Source of the DNA: Chloroflexota bacterium
GTDB lineage: Bacteria > Chloroflexota > Anaerolineae > Anaerolineales > Villigracilaceae
Length of the DNA: 64,000 nucleotides
Direction: 5' to 3'
Assembly (NCBI GenBank): GCA_016234555.1
Contig: JACRBJ010000032.1
Location: forward strand, 124,001-188,000
The first letter of the stretch is position 1, and every line of letters begins with the position of its first letter. This document shows positions 43,452 through 52,573 of this stretch, in pieces. A program made the position numbers and the translations under genes. The notes beneath the pieces are model-generated. The model ran no database searches and was not told where the DNA came from. It worked only from the letters and a program-made list of their open reading frames with translations.

Positions 43452-45984
43452 TTATACAGACCCCAATGAAATTGGAAATATCATGCGCGGTTTGCAGGCG
43501 CAGATCGACGAATTGAAGCTGAGACCTGTGTCGTATGGTTCCGCCAGCGAGGCGGCGGAGGAGGACGATCTCGAAAAGAGGTTCAGAGACGCAAATGGGG
43601 TTACGCGATTTATTATCAGCCCGAGCGATCTATATAATGAGTTGAACATTCATGCCTACCTGGCGGCGTTGAGTCACTATGGGTATCCGACGGCGTGGAT
43701 GGACGCGGACACGGGAGATAACGTGGCGGGGGGAGGAAATGCATTGATGTCGGATCGGGGATTCATTGCAAAGGGAATTCCGTTCATCTTCGAGAACGTG
43801 AGCGGCAAGTACATGCACATCCTTTTCATGTGGGGCTTCGAGGATGTGGAGTTTGGCAGCGCCGCAAAGTTCTTCAATTTGCTCATCGATAAGGATACGC
43901 TCGGAACCAACCTGATTACAGACGGCAATTTCGATGCGGGAATTGGCGGGGCGTGGGATGTAACGCCAACAGGCTACGAGATCGTTCCGCATGAAAACGG
44001 GAACGCCATTCAGATCACGGAGGGATATTTGCTACAGTATTTTTCCGTGAGCGACGGCAGTTTGTATATGGTGACGTTGGATGTTTATGGGGAAGTCAGC
44101 ATTGTCGTTCAGGAAAACAATGTAGGCGCTCCCCATGTTTTGCTGGCATACAGCAACAGCTTTTCGGCGTGGACGAAGATCACCCTTGTGTTTCGCGGCG
44201 AGGCGTTGACTGCTGGAGCTTCATTTTTCCTTATGCTGTCGAAGGGCATACTCTATGGCGGCGATGTCTGGTCGGATAATGACGGGTACTTCAACAACGT
44301 CAACATCCAGGAGATCGCCGACGCCACTGGTTTTGTCCATGACATCACCAGCAACAGAGTCTATACCTATGGCGACCTGATCGACCGTTACGGCGCTGTC
44401 ATTACAGGCGGCGGGGGTGGCGGAGGAGGAGGGCTTGCGAAGTATGGGGATGGCGTGGACGGGAATATTGTTTTAGACACAACGCCGTCTACAACTTTCA
44501 AGTGGGCATCGAAGTCTGGGAATACCTATACTCTTTTGAGAGACATCTATCCAGACACGCTTGTTGTGGACAGCGGGGTGACTCTCAACACGGATGGATA
44601 CCGTATCTTTTCCAAAACCTCCATTACAAACAACGGAATAATCCACAATGATGGGCAGGATGGAAATGGGGTTACTGGAAACTATGGTGGCGGGGGAGGC
44701 TTTTTTCTCGGTGGAGGTATTGGCGGCAGCGGCAAGGCGAGCGGTGAAGCTGCAGGCGCAGGGAATGTCCCTGTATATACAGTCCCCAACTCATTAGTGG
44801 GAGGACTGGGCGGGCGCGGCGCTGGAGCATGGCTGTCCGCAATCACGTATGCTGGCGCTCTTTCGCTTGCAGACGGGGCATTGCCAACTCCAAACGCCGA
44901 TTATGGCGGACAGAAAGCCGCGAGGAACCTATTCCTTGTTATGCAATACGCGCTATACCCTGGGTCAACGCCTTTGCGTATGCTGCCATCGTTGGGCGGC
45001 GGCGGGGGGAGTAAATCCGCTGTCGGCACATCTTGCAACAGCGGTGGCGGGGGCGGTGGAGGCGGAGCGATGCTGTTCGCCAGTCCGACCATAACAAATA
45101 ATGGAACCATATCATGCGATGGTGGGAATGGAGGCAATGCGGCTGGCACTGGCGCGAACGCAGGCGGCGGCGGTGGGGGTGGGGGCGGCATTGTCTGGCT
45201 GCTCTATCAAACGCTCACAAACGGCGGAACGATTACAGCAAACGGCGGCACAGGCGGAACGAGTGTTGGAGGCGGAACAACTCCACGCAAGCCTGTTTTC
45301 AAGAATCACGCCATCAGCCTGACAACCGTTTCATCGAGGGAATGGAAGTTCAAAGCGGTCCCGTGCAAGAACACGATGTATCTATTGCTGGTACATCTAA
45401 CCGTGTCGTCTGGGGCAGACGCCTACTTTCTTACGCAGGCGGAGGGGTTTGGCGGAACATTCGAGCTTGTTGGATTTGAGGCGTTCAATTCGATAGCCTC
45501 TCCTACCAGAGCATTGCTTGTGTTCAAGTTTTATTCGTCCGACGTTGAATACAACGAGGATGATGGATATGTACGGATTTGGTCGAGCTCGCTGCATGCC
45601 GCGCCAACAGGGATAGGCGTGAAACTTGTGGAGGTTCATAACGTCAAGGACGCTGTTTTACAGGATGCATCCAACTCGTCAGACAGCGCCACGGCATTGA
45701 CGGTTACTTTGCCAAACGCCTTTGAGGACGCAGACAATGCCGCCTTCGGAGTTTTCGCGCGGTCGGGCGGTACGGCAGGAACGCCAGGGGCTGGTCTTGT
45801 GGAAATCCTGGAGACCACTGCTCCGATCCTGCACGCCGTAGCTGGCTATAACGATACCACCGTCAATGTGACGCACACGACCGCGGCGGCGATTGCTGGG
45901 CTTGCGTTTGAGTTGGAAGCATTGGACGCAATCGAAAGCGGAACGGACGGGTTGGACGGGCATGTAGTCCATTTGCAGGATTGA
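43444..45984 (+). CDS. Tail fibre/receptor-binding protein, Gly-rich
   Basis: 846 aa, GTG start. A coiled N-terminal 30 residues follows the tail hub gene. Residues 320-620 have several Gly tracts (runs of 8 to 9 Gly) and repeated ITNNGTI-type beta-helix turns, the style of Gly-rich adhesins at phage tail tips. The C-terminal domain (about 630-846) is a beta-rich module of unknown fold. It probably decides host binding. Confidence 0.75.
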   Translation: MPDYTDPNEIGNIMRGLQAQIDELKLRPVSYGSASEAAEEDDLEKRFRDANGVTRFIISPSDLYNELNIHAYLAALSHYGYPTAWMDADTGDNVAGGGNALMSDRGFIAKGIPFIFENVSGKYMHILFMWGFEDVEFGSAAKFFNLLIDKDTLGTNLITDGNFDAGIGGAWDVTPTGYEIVPHENGNAIQITEGYLLQYFSVSDGSLYMVTLDVYGEVSIVVQENNVGAPHVLLAYSNSFSAWTKITLVFRGEALTAGASFFLMLSKGILYGGDVWSDNDGYFNNVNIQEIADATGFVHDITSNRVYTYGDLIDRYGAVITGGGGGGGGGLAKYGDGVDGNIVLDTTPSTTFKWASKSGNTYTLLRDIYPDTLVVDSGVTLNTDGYRIFSKTSITNNGIIHNDGQDGNGVTGNYGGGGGFFLGGGIGGSGKASGEAAGAGNVPVYTVPNSLVGGLGGRGAGAWLSAITYAGALSLADGALPTPNADYGGQKAARNLFLVMQYALYPGSTPLRMLPSLGGGGGSKSAVGTSCNSGGGGGGGGAMLFASPTITNNGTISCDGGNGGNAAGTGANAGGGGGGGGGIVWLLYQTLTNGGTITANGGTGGTSVGGGTTPRKPVFKNHAISLTTVSSREWKFKAVPCKNTMYLLLVHLTVSSGADAYFLTQAEGFGGTFELVGFEAFNSIASPTRALLVFKFYSSDVEYNEDDGYVRIWSSSLHAAPTGIGVKLVEVHNVKDAVLQDASNSSDSATALTVTLPNAFEDADNAAFGVFARSGGTAGTPGAGLVEILETTAPILHAVAGYNDTTVNVTHTTAAAIAGLAFELEALDAIESGTDGLDGHVVHLQD

Positions 45985-46002
45985 TGCGCGAAAGGAAATA
46001 AG

Positions 46003-46356
46003 ATGAAAACTTTCAGTTACTTCAAGGCGTTTGTATTTGTGATGGTCATTCTTGCGCTTGTCGTGCCGTCGCGGGGAGTTGGCGCCCTGGCATACGCGGA
46101 TGTAATTTCGTGGAAAGTGGAAAACGGGATACTGACCATTATTGGGGAATTGCCTGAGCCGTGCTTCACAATCGTCGTGAAGAAGACGCGCGTCATCAGG
46201 GACCGTTTCGATGTGCGCGTGTACGCGAAGCCCCAAAGAGTGGAGTTGTGCGCCCAGGTTATAGCGCCGTTCACTGTGATGCTGAATGTTCCGCCGAAGA
46301 AGACTGTGTGGGTGAACGGCAGTCCATACCCACCATATTCAAAGTTTCGCAGATAA
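46003..46356 (+). CDS. Secreted protein, unknown
   Basis: 117 aa with a signal peptide (hydrophobic core about 7-24, likely cut near residue 30). The mature part has a pair of Cys (GELPEPCFTIVV; ELCAQVI) and ends in PPKKTVWVNGSPYP, a pattern I associate with small secreted beta-sandwich proteins of Chloroflexota. At the end of the late operon it may be a lysogenic conversion gene. Function unknown. Confidence 0.6.
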   Translation: MKTFSYFKAFVFVMVILALVVPSRGVGALAYADVISWKVENGILTIIGELPEPCFTIVVKKTRVIRDRFDVRVYAKPQRVELCAQVIAPFTVMLNVPPKKTVWVNGSPYPPYSKFRR

Positions 46357-46365
46357 TCAAGATCG

Positions 46366-46674
46366 ATGAGCAGAATCAGCGCGAAGAAAATAACGCGGCG
46401 CATCCGCGACGTAAAGGATTACAAACCGCCTCTTACCATAGAACAGCAACAGGCGGTTTTGTTCATCCATCGCGCCACGCTCAACGAAATGCTCGTCTTG
46501 TTGAACATGCTGAAAGAGCGGGATGAGCATATCAAACGGCTGCTGAAAGGGAACAGCCAACTCACCAGGCTGCTCGAAAAGTGGATCATCGATCACCCCA
46601 TCCATCGCATCAAGGCGAAAGAGAAGCCTGTGGAGGAGAATGCGTATGAAGTGCTTCTGCCGCCGATGTCATGA
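46366..46674 (+). CDS. Hypothetical helical phage protein
   Basis: 102 aa, basic and helical (TRRIRDVKDYK; LNMLKERDEHIKRLL). Last rightward gene of the prophage. It overlaps the integrase stop tail to tail by 6 nt. Confidence 0.55.
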   Translation: MSRISAKKITRRIRDVKDYKPPLTIEQQQAVLFIHRATLNEMLVLLNMLKERDEHIKRLLKGNSQLTRLLEKWIIDHPIHRIKAKEKPVEENAYEVLLPPMS

Positions 46675-47793
46675 GGATCTGAGCAACTCAAGCAGTTCTG
46701 AAATTTTGGCGGCGATCTGGTCTTTGGTGAGAGCCGGCTCCATCCCCTGTCCCTCCCCATTTGTACTCAAATAGGGAGGGGAGTTTTTACCGAGGGAGGT
46801 GATGACAGACTGGACTTCGTTGCCGAGGAGGTTAGCATACACTCCATCGGTGATGGTCATCGAGGCGTGCATGATGTTTTGTGAGACCGCCTTCAGCTCC
46901 TCGAGGGTGCGGGCGTTTTTGAGACCATAGACCGCGTGTCCATGCCGCAGTTTGTGAGGGGATTTATAAGGCACACCTGCACGTTGGCAAATCAATTTCA
47001 CGTCATGTTCGATGATGTTATAGCGTTGGGCGTATGCTTCCAGTGTAGGCGTGACCTGCATCCCATCGGAGGTGAGAGTCGCATACCAGAGCGCGCCGGC
47101 AGGAAGCTGGGATCGGACGCGCTGGTCCCAGCGGGCAACCACATCATGCAGTTCGGCAATGGGCAGGAGATAGGTAATCGCGGCTTTGCGGTTTTTTGTT
47201 TTGACGCCTGCTTCCGGGAGTTGTTTGATCGCGCCTGTGGTTAGATCGACACAATGGATGGGCAGGGTGGCGAGGGCTTCGGCTCTCATGCCCGAGAGGT
47301 AAAGCATACAGACGGCGACTTGCCCGCGTTGTTCGCGCAGTGTTTCCGTGGAAACGGCAGCTATTTTTTGCACGTCCTCGAGGGACCAGTATTCGCGCAC
47401 CGCAAGCCGCGACTCCGCCCGGAGCTGGCGCGGCGGTTGAAGCAGTTCCACCCAAGAGATGGTGATGCTCTTGTAGCGCAGCGACCATTCATTGTGTGCA
47501 TATTCAAAAAACTGGCGGGCGTTTGCCAGACACTTGATGATGGACGACGGGGCAAGCCTGCGTTCTGGGAACGACGCATTGAAGGGCTGCGCGATTCGCG
47601 CGCTCGGCATGGCAAGATAAGCTGGAAAGGATGGATCAATCGCCCGCGCTTTGGTCAAGGGAGTCTCATCCGCCCATTCGAGCAGGTGGCGGAGATGTCC
47701 ACGGGCGCGTTTGACAGTGGCGGGGTCGAGCTGCCTGCGATCCAGATAATGCAGGTAAGCGTGGACATCGTGATAGTTTTCGCGGTTGATCAT
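46669..47793 (-). CDS. int: Tyrosine recombinase (phage integrase)
   Basis: 374 aa. The catalytic residues are visible: R170 (LSGMRAEAL), a Lys in GVKTKNRK (198-203), H280 and R283 (HKLRHGH), H309 (NIMHAS) and Y319 (DGVYANL). The N-terminal SAM-like core-binding domain covers residues 5-110. It integrates the phage at tRNA-Pro. It lies 530 nt from attR, downstream of the HTH/Zn gene by ATGA overlap. Residues about 337-350 come from an in-frame palindromic repeat after the active site. Confidence 0.92.
   Translation of the reverse strand: MINRENYHDVHAYLHYLDRRQLDPATVKRARGHLRHLLEWADETPLTKARAIDPSFPAYLAMPSARIAQPFNASFPERRLAPSSIIKCLANARQFFEYAHNEWSLRYKSITISWVELLQPPRQLRAESRLAVREYWSLEDVQKIAAVSTETLREQRGQVAVCMLYLSGMRAEALATLPIHCVDLTTGAIKQLPEAGVKTKNRKAAITYLLPIAELHDVVARWDQRVRSQLPAGALWYATLTSDGMQVTPTLEAYAQRYNIIEHDVKLICQRAGVPYKSPHKLRHGHAVYGLKNARTLEELKAVSQNIMHASMTITDGVYANLLGNEVQSVITSLGKNSPPYLSTNGEGQGMEPALTKDQIAAKISELLELLRSS
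46751..46780. repeat. C-rich palindromic element in the integrase 3' coding end
   Basis: CCCTCCCCATTT pairs with AAATAGGGAGGG (one mismatch), loop GTACTC. It encodes the integrase tail on the other strand without breaking the frame. Confidence 0.8.
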
Positions 47794-48197
47794 TGGTTTC
47801 CTCCAGTCCGCGCCCGGGCGCGATTGATGGTCTTGCCACAGTTTGGGCAGGGGGCTTGTAACAGTTCAAGGTAGCGGTTGATTGTTTTTATTTTTGGTTT
47901 TGTCAATTGCACGGCGAGGTTACATTTCATACACCAAGCGTGACCTTCAGTCAGTCCCACGCGTTTGGACTTCTTCCGCGAGACGGTTTGTTTTGCCCAC
48001 TCGACGAACGCGGGACCGTGAATCCAAATGTTGTCTTGGTCATCCCGCACGTGGGGAAGCCCTGCAGGGAGGTAGGAGCGGTAAACAGTATCTTGGGCAA
48101 CCCCAATTTCATCGGCGATCTCAGATGGCTTATAAAGCATATCCAAGATGCGTCCAAGTTTTACGATGTGGGTGTGTTTGAGTAACGGTTGTCTCAT
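47790..48197 (-). CDS. HTH/zinc-ribbon protein upstream of integrase (excisionase candidate)
   Basis: 135 aa from ATG 48197, which has GGAGA 4-5 nt upstream; a start at 48269 is possible. The N-terminal half has a MerR/Xis-like HTH (YKPSEIADEIGVAQDTVYRSYL). The C-terminal half has a zinc ribbon (CMKCN, then CPNCGK). It overlaps the integrase start by 4 nt, so it may control direction of recombination. Confidence 0.7.
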   Translation of the reverse strand: MRQPLLKHTHIVKLGRILDMLYKPSEIADEIGVAQDTVYRSYLPAGLPHVRDDQDNIWIHGPAFVEWAKQTVSRKKSKRVGLTEGHAWCMKCNLAVQLTKPKIKTINRYLELLQAPCPNCGKTINRARARTGGNQ

Positions 48198-48289
48198 GTA
48201 GTCTCCAGATTCAAAACGAGATGCGACACACGGGATTCCCGTTTGTGTACGCATCTCGTCTCTCTCCAAAGACTTGATTATTCAGGATC

Positions 48290-48319
48290 TGTGATCGGCA
48301 CGATCAAGCGCCGATCACA
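48290..48319 (-). terminator. Phage-supplied hairpin behind tRNA-Pro
   Basis: TGTGATCGGC (48290-48299) pairs perfectly with GCCGATCACA (48310-48319). It lies 10 nt past the tRNA 3' end and could replace the terminator lost to attL. Confidence 0.6.
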
Positions 48320-48323
48320 TCCA

Positions 48324-48403
<80 letters not shown>

Positions 48404-48418
48404 AATTGAGCGATTTGT

Positions 48419-48447
48419 ATTATAGCCGCGTTTCCCCATTCTGGCAA
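48419..48447 (-). promoter_or_regulatory. Promoter of tRNA-Pro
   Basis: On the minus strand TTGCCA (48447-48442), a 17-nt spacer and a perfect TATAAT (48424-48419) precede the tRNA by about 15 nt. Confidence 0.8.
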
Positions 48448-48606
48448 ATGAAATTATGCGCACATAAAACATGTCAGGTCGTCTGTTCCCTTTTCCACTC
48501 CCTCCTGCAGACAGACCGCAGCGGCTGGATTCAAGTCATCACCGACGGCAAGTCCATGCGTGTGGAGAGGCAATAGGTGTAAAATAAGGCAGTTAGGAGG
48601 TAATCT

Positions 48607-49737
48607 ATGAAACAAGCGAATCCTAAAACCAACTTGTTGGAACACTCTGAGGCCAAAGTCAATCTTTATGGAAAATATTTGTCCGTCTATCTCAACATAT
48701 TGCATCGTGCCCAATTCGTAAAGAGAATTTTCGTCTTTGACCTGTTTTGCGGTGAAGGTGTTTACGAAAATGACGCAAAAGGCAGTCCAATCATTGCTTT
48801 AGACTGTATTCGAAACCATTACGATGCAAATCAAAATAGTTGTCCTGATATGACGGTATGGTTTAGTGACAATGGAATATCTGAAATTGAGAATGAAATT
48901 TACAAGGTGGAAAGAGTTGAAAGAATAGGCTCAAAAATTTTCAGACCGGACAACGTAGAAGTTAAATTTTATAAAGAAAATTACGAGAGCATTTATCCAA
49001 AAGCAATTGATTTGGTATCACAGACCAAAGACTCAAAAGGGTTGTTTTTCATTGACCCATTTGGATACAAAGCCATTAAACCTGATGATATTCGGAAGAT
49101 GCTTGAAAACGGAAAGACTGAAGTGTTTCTATGGCTTCCAATTGCTCACATGTATAGATTCGCTGATTCTGCATTGCACTCAAGTTTCCCTGGCAGTGAA
49201 CCGCTTAAATTATTCTTGAACGAGCTATTTGGGAAACCCATTCCAAGTTTTCGATCTCCACACGATTTCATCGAAAAATTAAAAGAGAGATTTAGAGCAT
49301 TCTTGAAAGATCTAAGCGTATTTGTTGACACTTTTATCCTTGAAAGAGATTCTAGCAATGTTTACTGCTTGTTTTTCTTCACAAGAAATATTAGAGGTTA
49401 CGAGAAGATGCTTGAAGCAAAGTGGAGCATGGATCCAAGCCGAGGGAAAGGTCATTCACTTGAAAAAACCATTTCACTTTTCGATGAAACTGAGTTGTCA
49501 GGTTACCACCAAAAACTTTTGGCTTTTATTGAAAGCGCTGATTGCAGAACCAATTGGGACCTTTATCTATTTGGGCTCGAAAACAACTTCCTTCCAAAAC
49601 ATACAAAGAGTGTTTTAGATGGCTGGAAGAAAAATGAAACCAAATTTGAAGTAGTTGCTCTAGATAGCAAACCTGTACGTGGCTATTACATCGAATATAA
49701 TCCCAAACGGCGAGTGGCTTTCAAACTCGTGAAATAG
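48607..49737 (+). CDS. tcmP: Three-Cys-motif partner protein (TcmP)
   Basis: 376 aa. The N-terminal KVNLYGKYLSVYLNIL, then FVFDLFCGEGVYEN and GLFFIDPFGYK, are TcmP hallmarks; the FCGxG and DPFG segments resemble a methyltransferase-like fold. It pairs with the three-Cys protein at 49800, as the family name implies. It is clearly more AT-rich than the neighbouring host genes, so probably acquired, next to a tRNA hot spot. TAGGAGG precedes ATG. The biochemical role of the pair is unknown. Confidence 0.85.
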   Translation: MKQANPKTNLLEHSEAKVNLYGKYLSVYLNILHRAQFVKRIFVFDLFCGEGVYENDAKGSPIIALDCIRNHYDANQNSCPDMTVWFSDNGISEIENEIYKVERVERIGSKIFRPDNVEVKFYKENYESIYPKAIDLVSQTKDSKGLFFIDPFGYKAIKPDDIRKMLENGKTEVFLWLPIAHMYRFADSALHSSFPGSEPLKLFLNELFGKPIPSFRSPHDFIEKLKERFRAFLKDLSVFVDTFILERDSSNVYCLFFFTRNIRGYEKMLEAKWSMDPSRGKGHSLEKTISLFDETELSGYHQKLLAFIESADCRTNWDLYLFGLENNFLPKHTKSVLDGWKKNETKFEVVALDSKPVRGYYIEYNPKRRVAFKLVK

Positions 49738-49799
49738 GATATAGACATTTTAGAATAAGTGTTCTACAATAAACGAAGAAGAGTTTCTTCGGAGGAGCA

Positions 49800-50528
49800 A
49801 TGGCTACCCAATCTCGGATAGAGTGGACAGAATCCACTTGGAATCCATTAACTGGCTGTACAAAGGTCAGTCCTGGCTGTAAACACTGCTATGCAGAGCG
49901 TATGGCAAAGCGTCTCAAAGCAATGGGACAGCCCAACTACGTCAATGGCTTCAAGTTGACGATGCACGAACACGCGCTTGAAAAGCCGTTGGAATGGAAA
50001 ACCCCACAGGTCATCTTCGTCAATTCGATGAGCGATCTGTTCCACAAGGATGTCCCTTTGGAATTCATTCAACACGTCTTCGATGTCATGAAACGCGCCC
50101 ACTGGCATCAATTTCAGGTGTTGACCAAACGCTCTGAACGATTGGCTGAACTCAGTCCCTATTTGGAGTGGGCAGATAATATCTGGATGGGTGTCAGCGT
50201 CGAGAACAAGGATTATATTTACAGAATTGATGATTTACGCAAGACAGGCGCAAAGGTAAAGTTCCTGTCTGTCGAGCCGCTTCTTGGTCCCCTGCCGAAA
50301 ATGAATCTCAAAAAGATAAATTGGGTGATTGTCGGCGGTGAGTCTGGTCCAGGGGCGCGTCCGCTGGAGAGAGAATGGGTTACAGGAGTACGCGACCAAT
50401 GTCTGAAAGCTCAAGTACCATTTTTCTTCAAGCAATGGGGCGGTGTGCAAAAGAAAAAGGCGGGCAGGGAATTGGAAGGACGAACCTGGGATGAAATGCC
50501 TACAAATATCAATCTGGTAAAAGCATAG
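49800..50528 (+). CDS. DUF5131 / phage Gp37-Gp68 family, three-Cys-motif protein
   Basis: 242 aa. The radical-SAM-like metal motif is GC20-TKVSPG-C27-KH-C30-[17 protein letters not shown] at the start and [17 protein letters not shown] near the end are family signatures. It belongs with the upstream TcmP. GGAGG lies before ATG and a strong terminator follows. Members occur on phages and islands; the reaction is not known. Confidence 0.88.
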   Translation: MATQSRIEWTESTWNPLTGCTKVSPGCKHCYAERMAKRLKAMGQPNYVNGFKLTMHEHALEKPLEWKTPQVIFVNSMSDLFHKDVPLEFIQHVFDVMKRAHWHQFQVLTKRSERLAELSPYLEWADNIWMGVSVENKDYIYRIDDLRKTGAKVKFLSVEPLLGPLPKMNLKKINWVIVGGESGPGARPLEREWVTGVRDQCLKAQVPFFFKQWGGVQKKKAGRELEGRTWDEMPTNINLVKA

Positions 50529-50533
50529 AACAA

Positions 50534-50564
50534 AAAAGTGCGAGATTGTGAGTCTCGCACTTTT
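50534..50564 (+). terminator. Terminator of the TcmP/DUF5131 pair
   Basis: A perfect 12-bp stem AAAAGTGCGAGA (50534-50545) with 50553-50564; A-rich and T-rich arms allow use in both directions. Confidence 0.85.
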
Positions 50565-50596
50565 GATTGGTCCGGTCCCCCGCACTGGAAGAATAA

Positions 50597-52030
50597 ATGG
50601 AGGAGTCGATGGCATCAGAAAAGACCTTCGGAACGCGTATAAAATCTTTCCTTACCCAGCCCCGCCTCATTCTCAATTCGTTGTTGTTGTTTGTTTTCTC
50701 CGCCGCCTGGATTCGCGATGTACTCTATTGGTTCCCCAAAGACGCCTTCGGCACCAGTTTAAATTATTGGGCGTACACCGACTGGCTGATCGATTATTCC
50801 CAAGGATTCATCCGGCGCGGGTTGTCGGGTGAAATCTGGCGGCTGGTTCCCGCCACGATCCCGCCGCTGGAATTCGTCGCGGTGCTTTCCTGGATACTGA
50901 TCCTGTCCGTGGCATTCGGTTATGTACGAATGCTGGCGCGATCATGGAAAATTTACCACCCGTTGACTTTGTTCGGATTGCTGTTCCTTCCCTCATTGTT
51001 CATTTTTTACCTCCACGATCACCAGACCATTGCCCGGAAGGAAATCCTCGGGTACGTTACGGTGCTTCTGCACCTGCTCATCGTCGAAAAATCGTTTCCG
51101 CTTGGAAACGGCTCCGCTCTTCCGGGTGCGAATTTGCAACGCTACGTGAAGTGGTTGATACCCGTTGCTGTGCTCCTCCTCCCGGCAATCATCCTGATCC
51201 ACGAGGGAAGTTTCCTGATGTTTGTCCCGCTGCACGGGATGATCACGCTGACGGTCCTGCAGATGAAGTCCCCGCACAGCTTTATGCGAGCCGCCTTATG
51301 GACCGGGTTGCTGTATCTCCCCGCGACAATAGCAGTCGGTGCTGTGTATCTGGCTGGTACACCGAGTCACCAGATGTTGCTTGGTATCTGCCAAAAGTGG
51401 AATGCAATCGGCGCGATACGGGAAGGCTCCTGTATTTTGCTTCCTGAAAAGCTCACCGGATCAACCTTGCCCGGCTCCTTCATCCCAATGGAATGGTCGC
51501 TGGCGATAGCCGCTGACATTACGCGGATGATTATTTCCATGAACTGGGTATCCTGGATTCTGATTCTCCCAACGTTGGGAATTTCCCTTTGGTATCTCGT
51601 CCGGCAGGCGGTGTATTCCATTCTCCGTTCCCGCTCCCCGCAATCCTTCTCCCCGCAGTCGGCGTTGTGGTATTCGGGCTTGTTCTTTCGCAAATATTTC
51701 TTGATCCCGTTCCTGCTTTCCCTGCCTGTCTATTTCACAGCCTACGATTACGGCCGATGGTTCACGGTCACCTGCATTAATTTTTCCATGGTGGCCGTCT
51801 CGGTGAATCTGCCCTGTTGGGAGTTCGCGCTTCGGAAGAGGGGAATCGATGAGGTGTCCGCTGCAACCGATTCGCGGGAGCACCTGGATAATCGCCTGGT
51901 CTTTTACGGTGCTTCAATCATCATTTGCATCCTGGCGTTGGTACTTTGGCTGCCTCATTATTGCCTGTTCAATTGCGAAATTATCAGGGGCCCACTCCAA
52001 TTTTTTTCTCATACATTCCGTGCCCACTAG
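50597..52030 (+). CDS. Polytopic membrane protein, unknown
   Basis: 477 aa with about ten to eleven hydrophobic segments spread over the whole length. Short extramembrane loops contain conserved-looking charged patches (DYSQGFIRRGLSGEIWR; HDHQTIARKE). The topology resembles GT-C-type or O-antigen-like membrane proteins, but no motif decides this. Two starts (50597 and 50609) each have a GGA-rich site. Confidence 0.65.
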   Translation: MEESMASEKTFGTRIKSFLTQPRLILNSLLLFVFSAAWIRDVLYWFPKDAFGTSLNYWAYTDWLIDYSQGFIRRGLSGEIWRLVPATIPPLEFVAVLSWILILSVAFGYVRMLARSWKIYHPLTLFGLLFLPSLFIFYLHDHQTIARKEILGYVTVLLHLLIVEKSFPLGNGSALPGANLQRYVKWLIPVAVLLLPAIILIHEGSFLMFVPLHGMITLTVLQMKSPHSFMRAALWTGLLYLPATIAVGAVYLAGTPSHQMLLGICQKWNAIGAIREGSCILLPEKLTGSTLPGSFIPMEWSLAIAADITRMIISMNWVSWILILPTLGISLWYLVRQAVYSILRSRSPQSFSPQSALWYSGLFFRKYFLIPFLLSLPVYFTAYDYGRWFTVTCINFSMVAVSVNLPCWEFALRKRGIDEVSAATDSREHLDNRLVFYGASIIICILALVLWLPHYCLFNCEIIRGPLQFFSHTFRAH

Positions 52031-52194
52031 GGTATCTGCCCACCAAAGGGTAAACACATCCTCCAGCGTGGGCTGAACCGTCTCTACTGTTTTTGCGATG
52101 CGTATCAAGTCCACTGAACAGAATCACATTTTTTCAATCTGATTTCCCTACCTAACGGAAGTATAATTTTGCTTTATTTTCCAGAGGCAAACGC

Positions 52195-52569
52195 ATGAAT
52201 AAAACTTTAGAAATAACAAAGGAAGAAATCCAGGGAAGAACACCCATTACGGTACTTCATCTGCAAGGCACGCTGGATGCCGCAGGCGAGGAAAAATTAC
52301 TGGCAGCCGCCCGCGATGCTCATAACGCAGGTTCCCGTTCTCTGATTATTCATCTTGCCAAAGTGGACATCCTCACCAGTGCTGGCATGAGAGCCATACA
52401 CAAGATTTATAAATTTTACACACCGGAGGAAGAACGTTCCAAAGGGTCACGCGTGAAGATATGTAAAGCCCCTGCTGAAGTGAAAAACATCCTTGGCATC
52501 ACGGGCTTTCTTTTGAACATCCCAAACTACGAAAGTTTGCAATCTGCAATCGCCTCATTCAACGATTGA
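52195..52569 (+). CDS. STAS-domain anti-sigma factor antagonist
   Basis: 124 aa, single STAS domain. S62 in DILTSAGMRAI is the expected phosphorylation site of SpoIIAA/RsbV-like antagonists, which release a sigma factor or signal partner from its kinase. A 165-nt upstream gap may hold its promoter. No kinase or sigma gene is adjacent, so the partner is encoded elsewhere. Confidence 0.85.
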   Translation: MNKTLEITKEEIQGRTPITVLHLQGTLDAAGEEKLLAAARDAHNAGSRSLIIHLAKVDILTSAGMRAIHKIYKFYTPEEERSKGSRVKICKAPAEVKNILGITGFLLNIPNYESLQSAIASFND

Positions 52570-52573
52570 GCAA

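Noticed and set aside
44400..45300. Runs of GGCGGCGGGGG-type sequence that look like a repeat array
   Set aside because: They encode Gly tracts of the tail fibre; spacing is irregular and there are no CRISPR-like spacers.
48472..48597. Small open frames between tRNA-Pro and the TcmP gene
   Set aside because: No ribosome site. One frame ends in a gene-like phrase (SGWIQVITDGKSMRVERQ), perhaps a decayed gene end, but it is too short to call.
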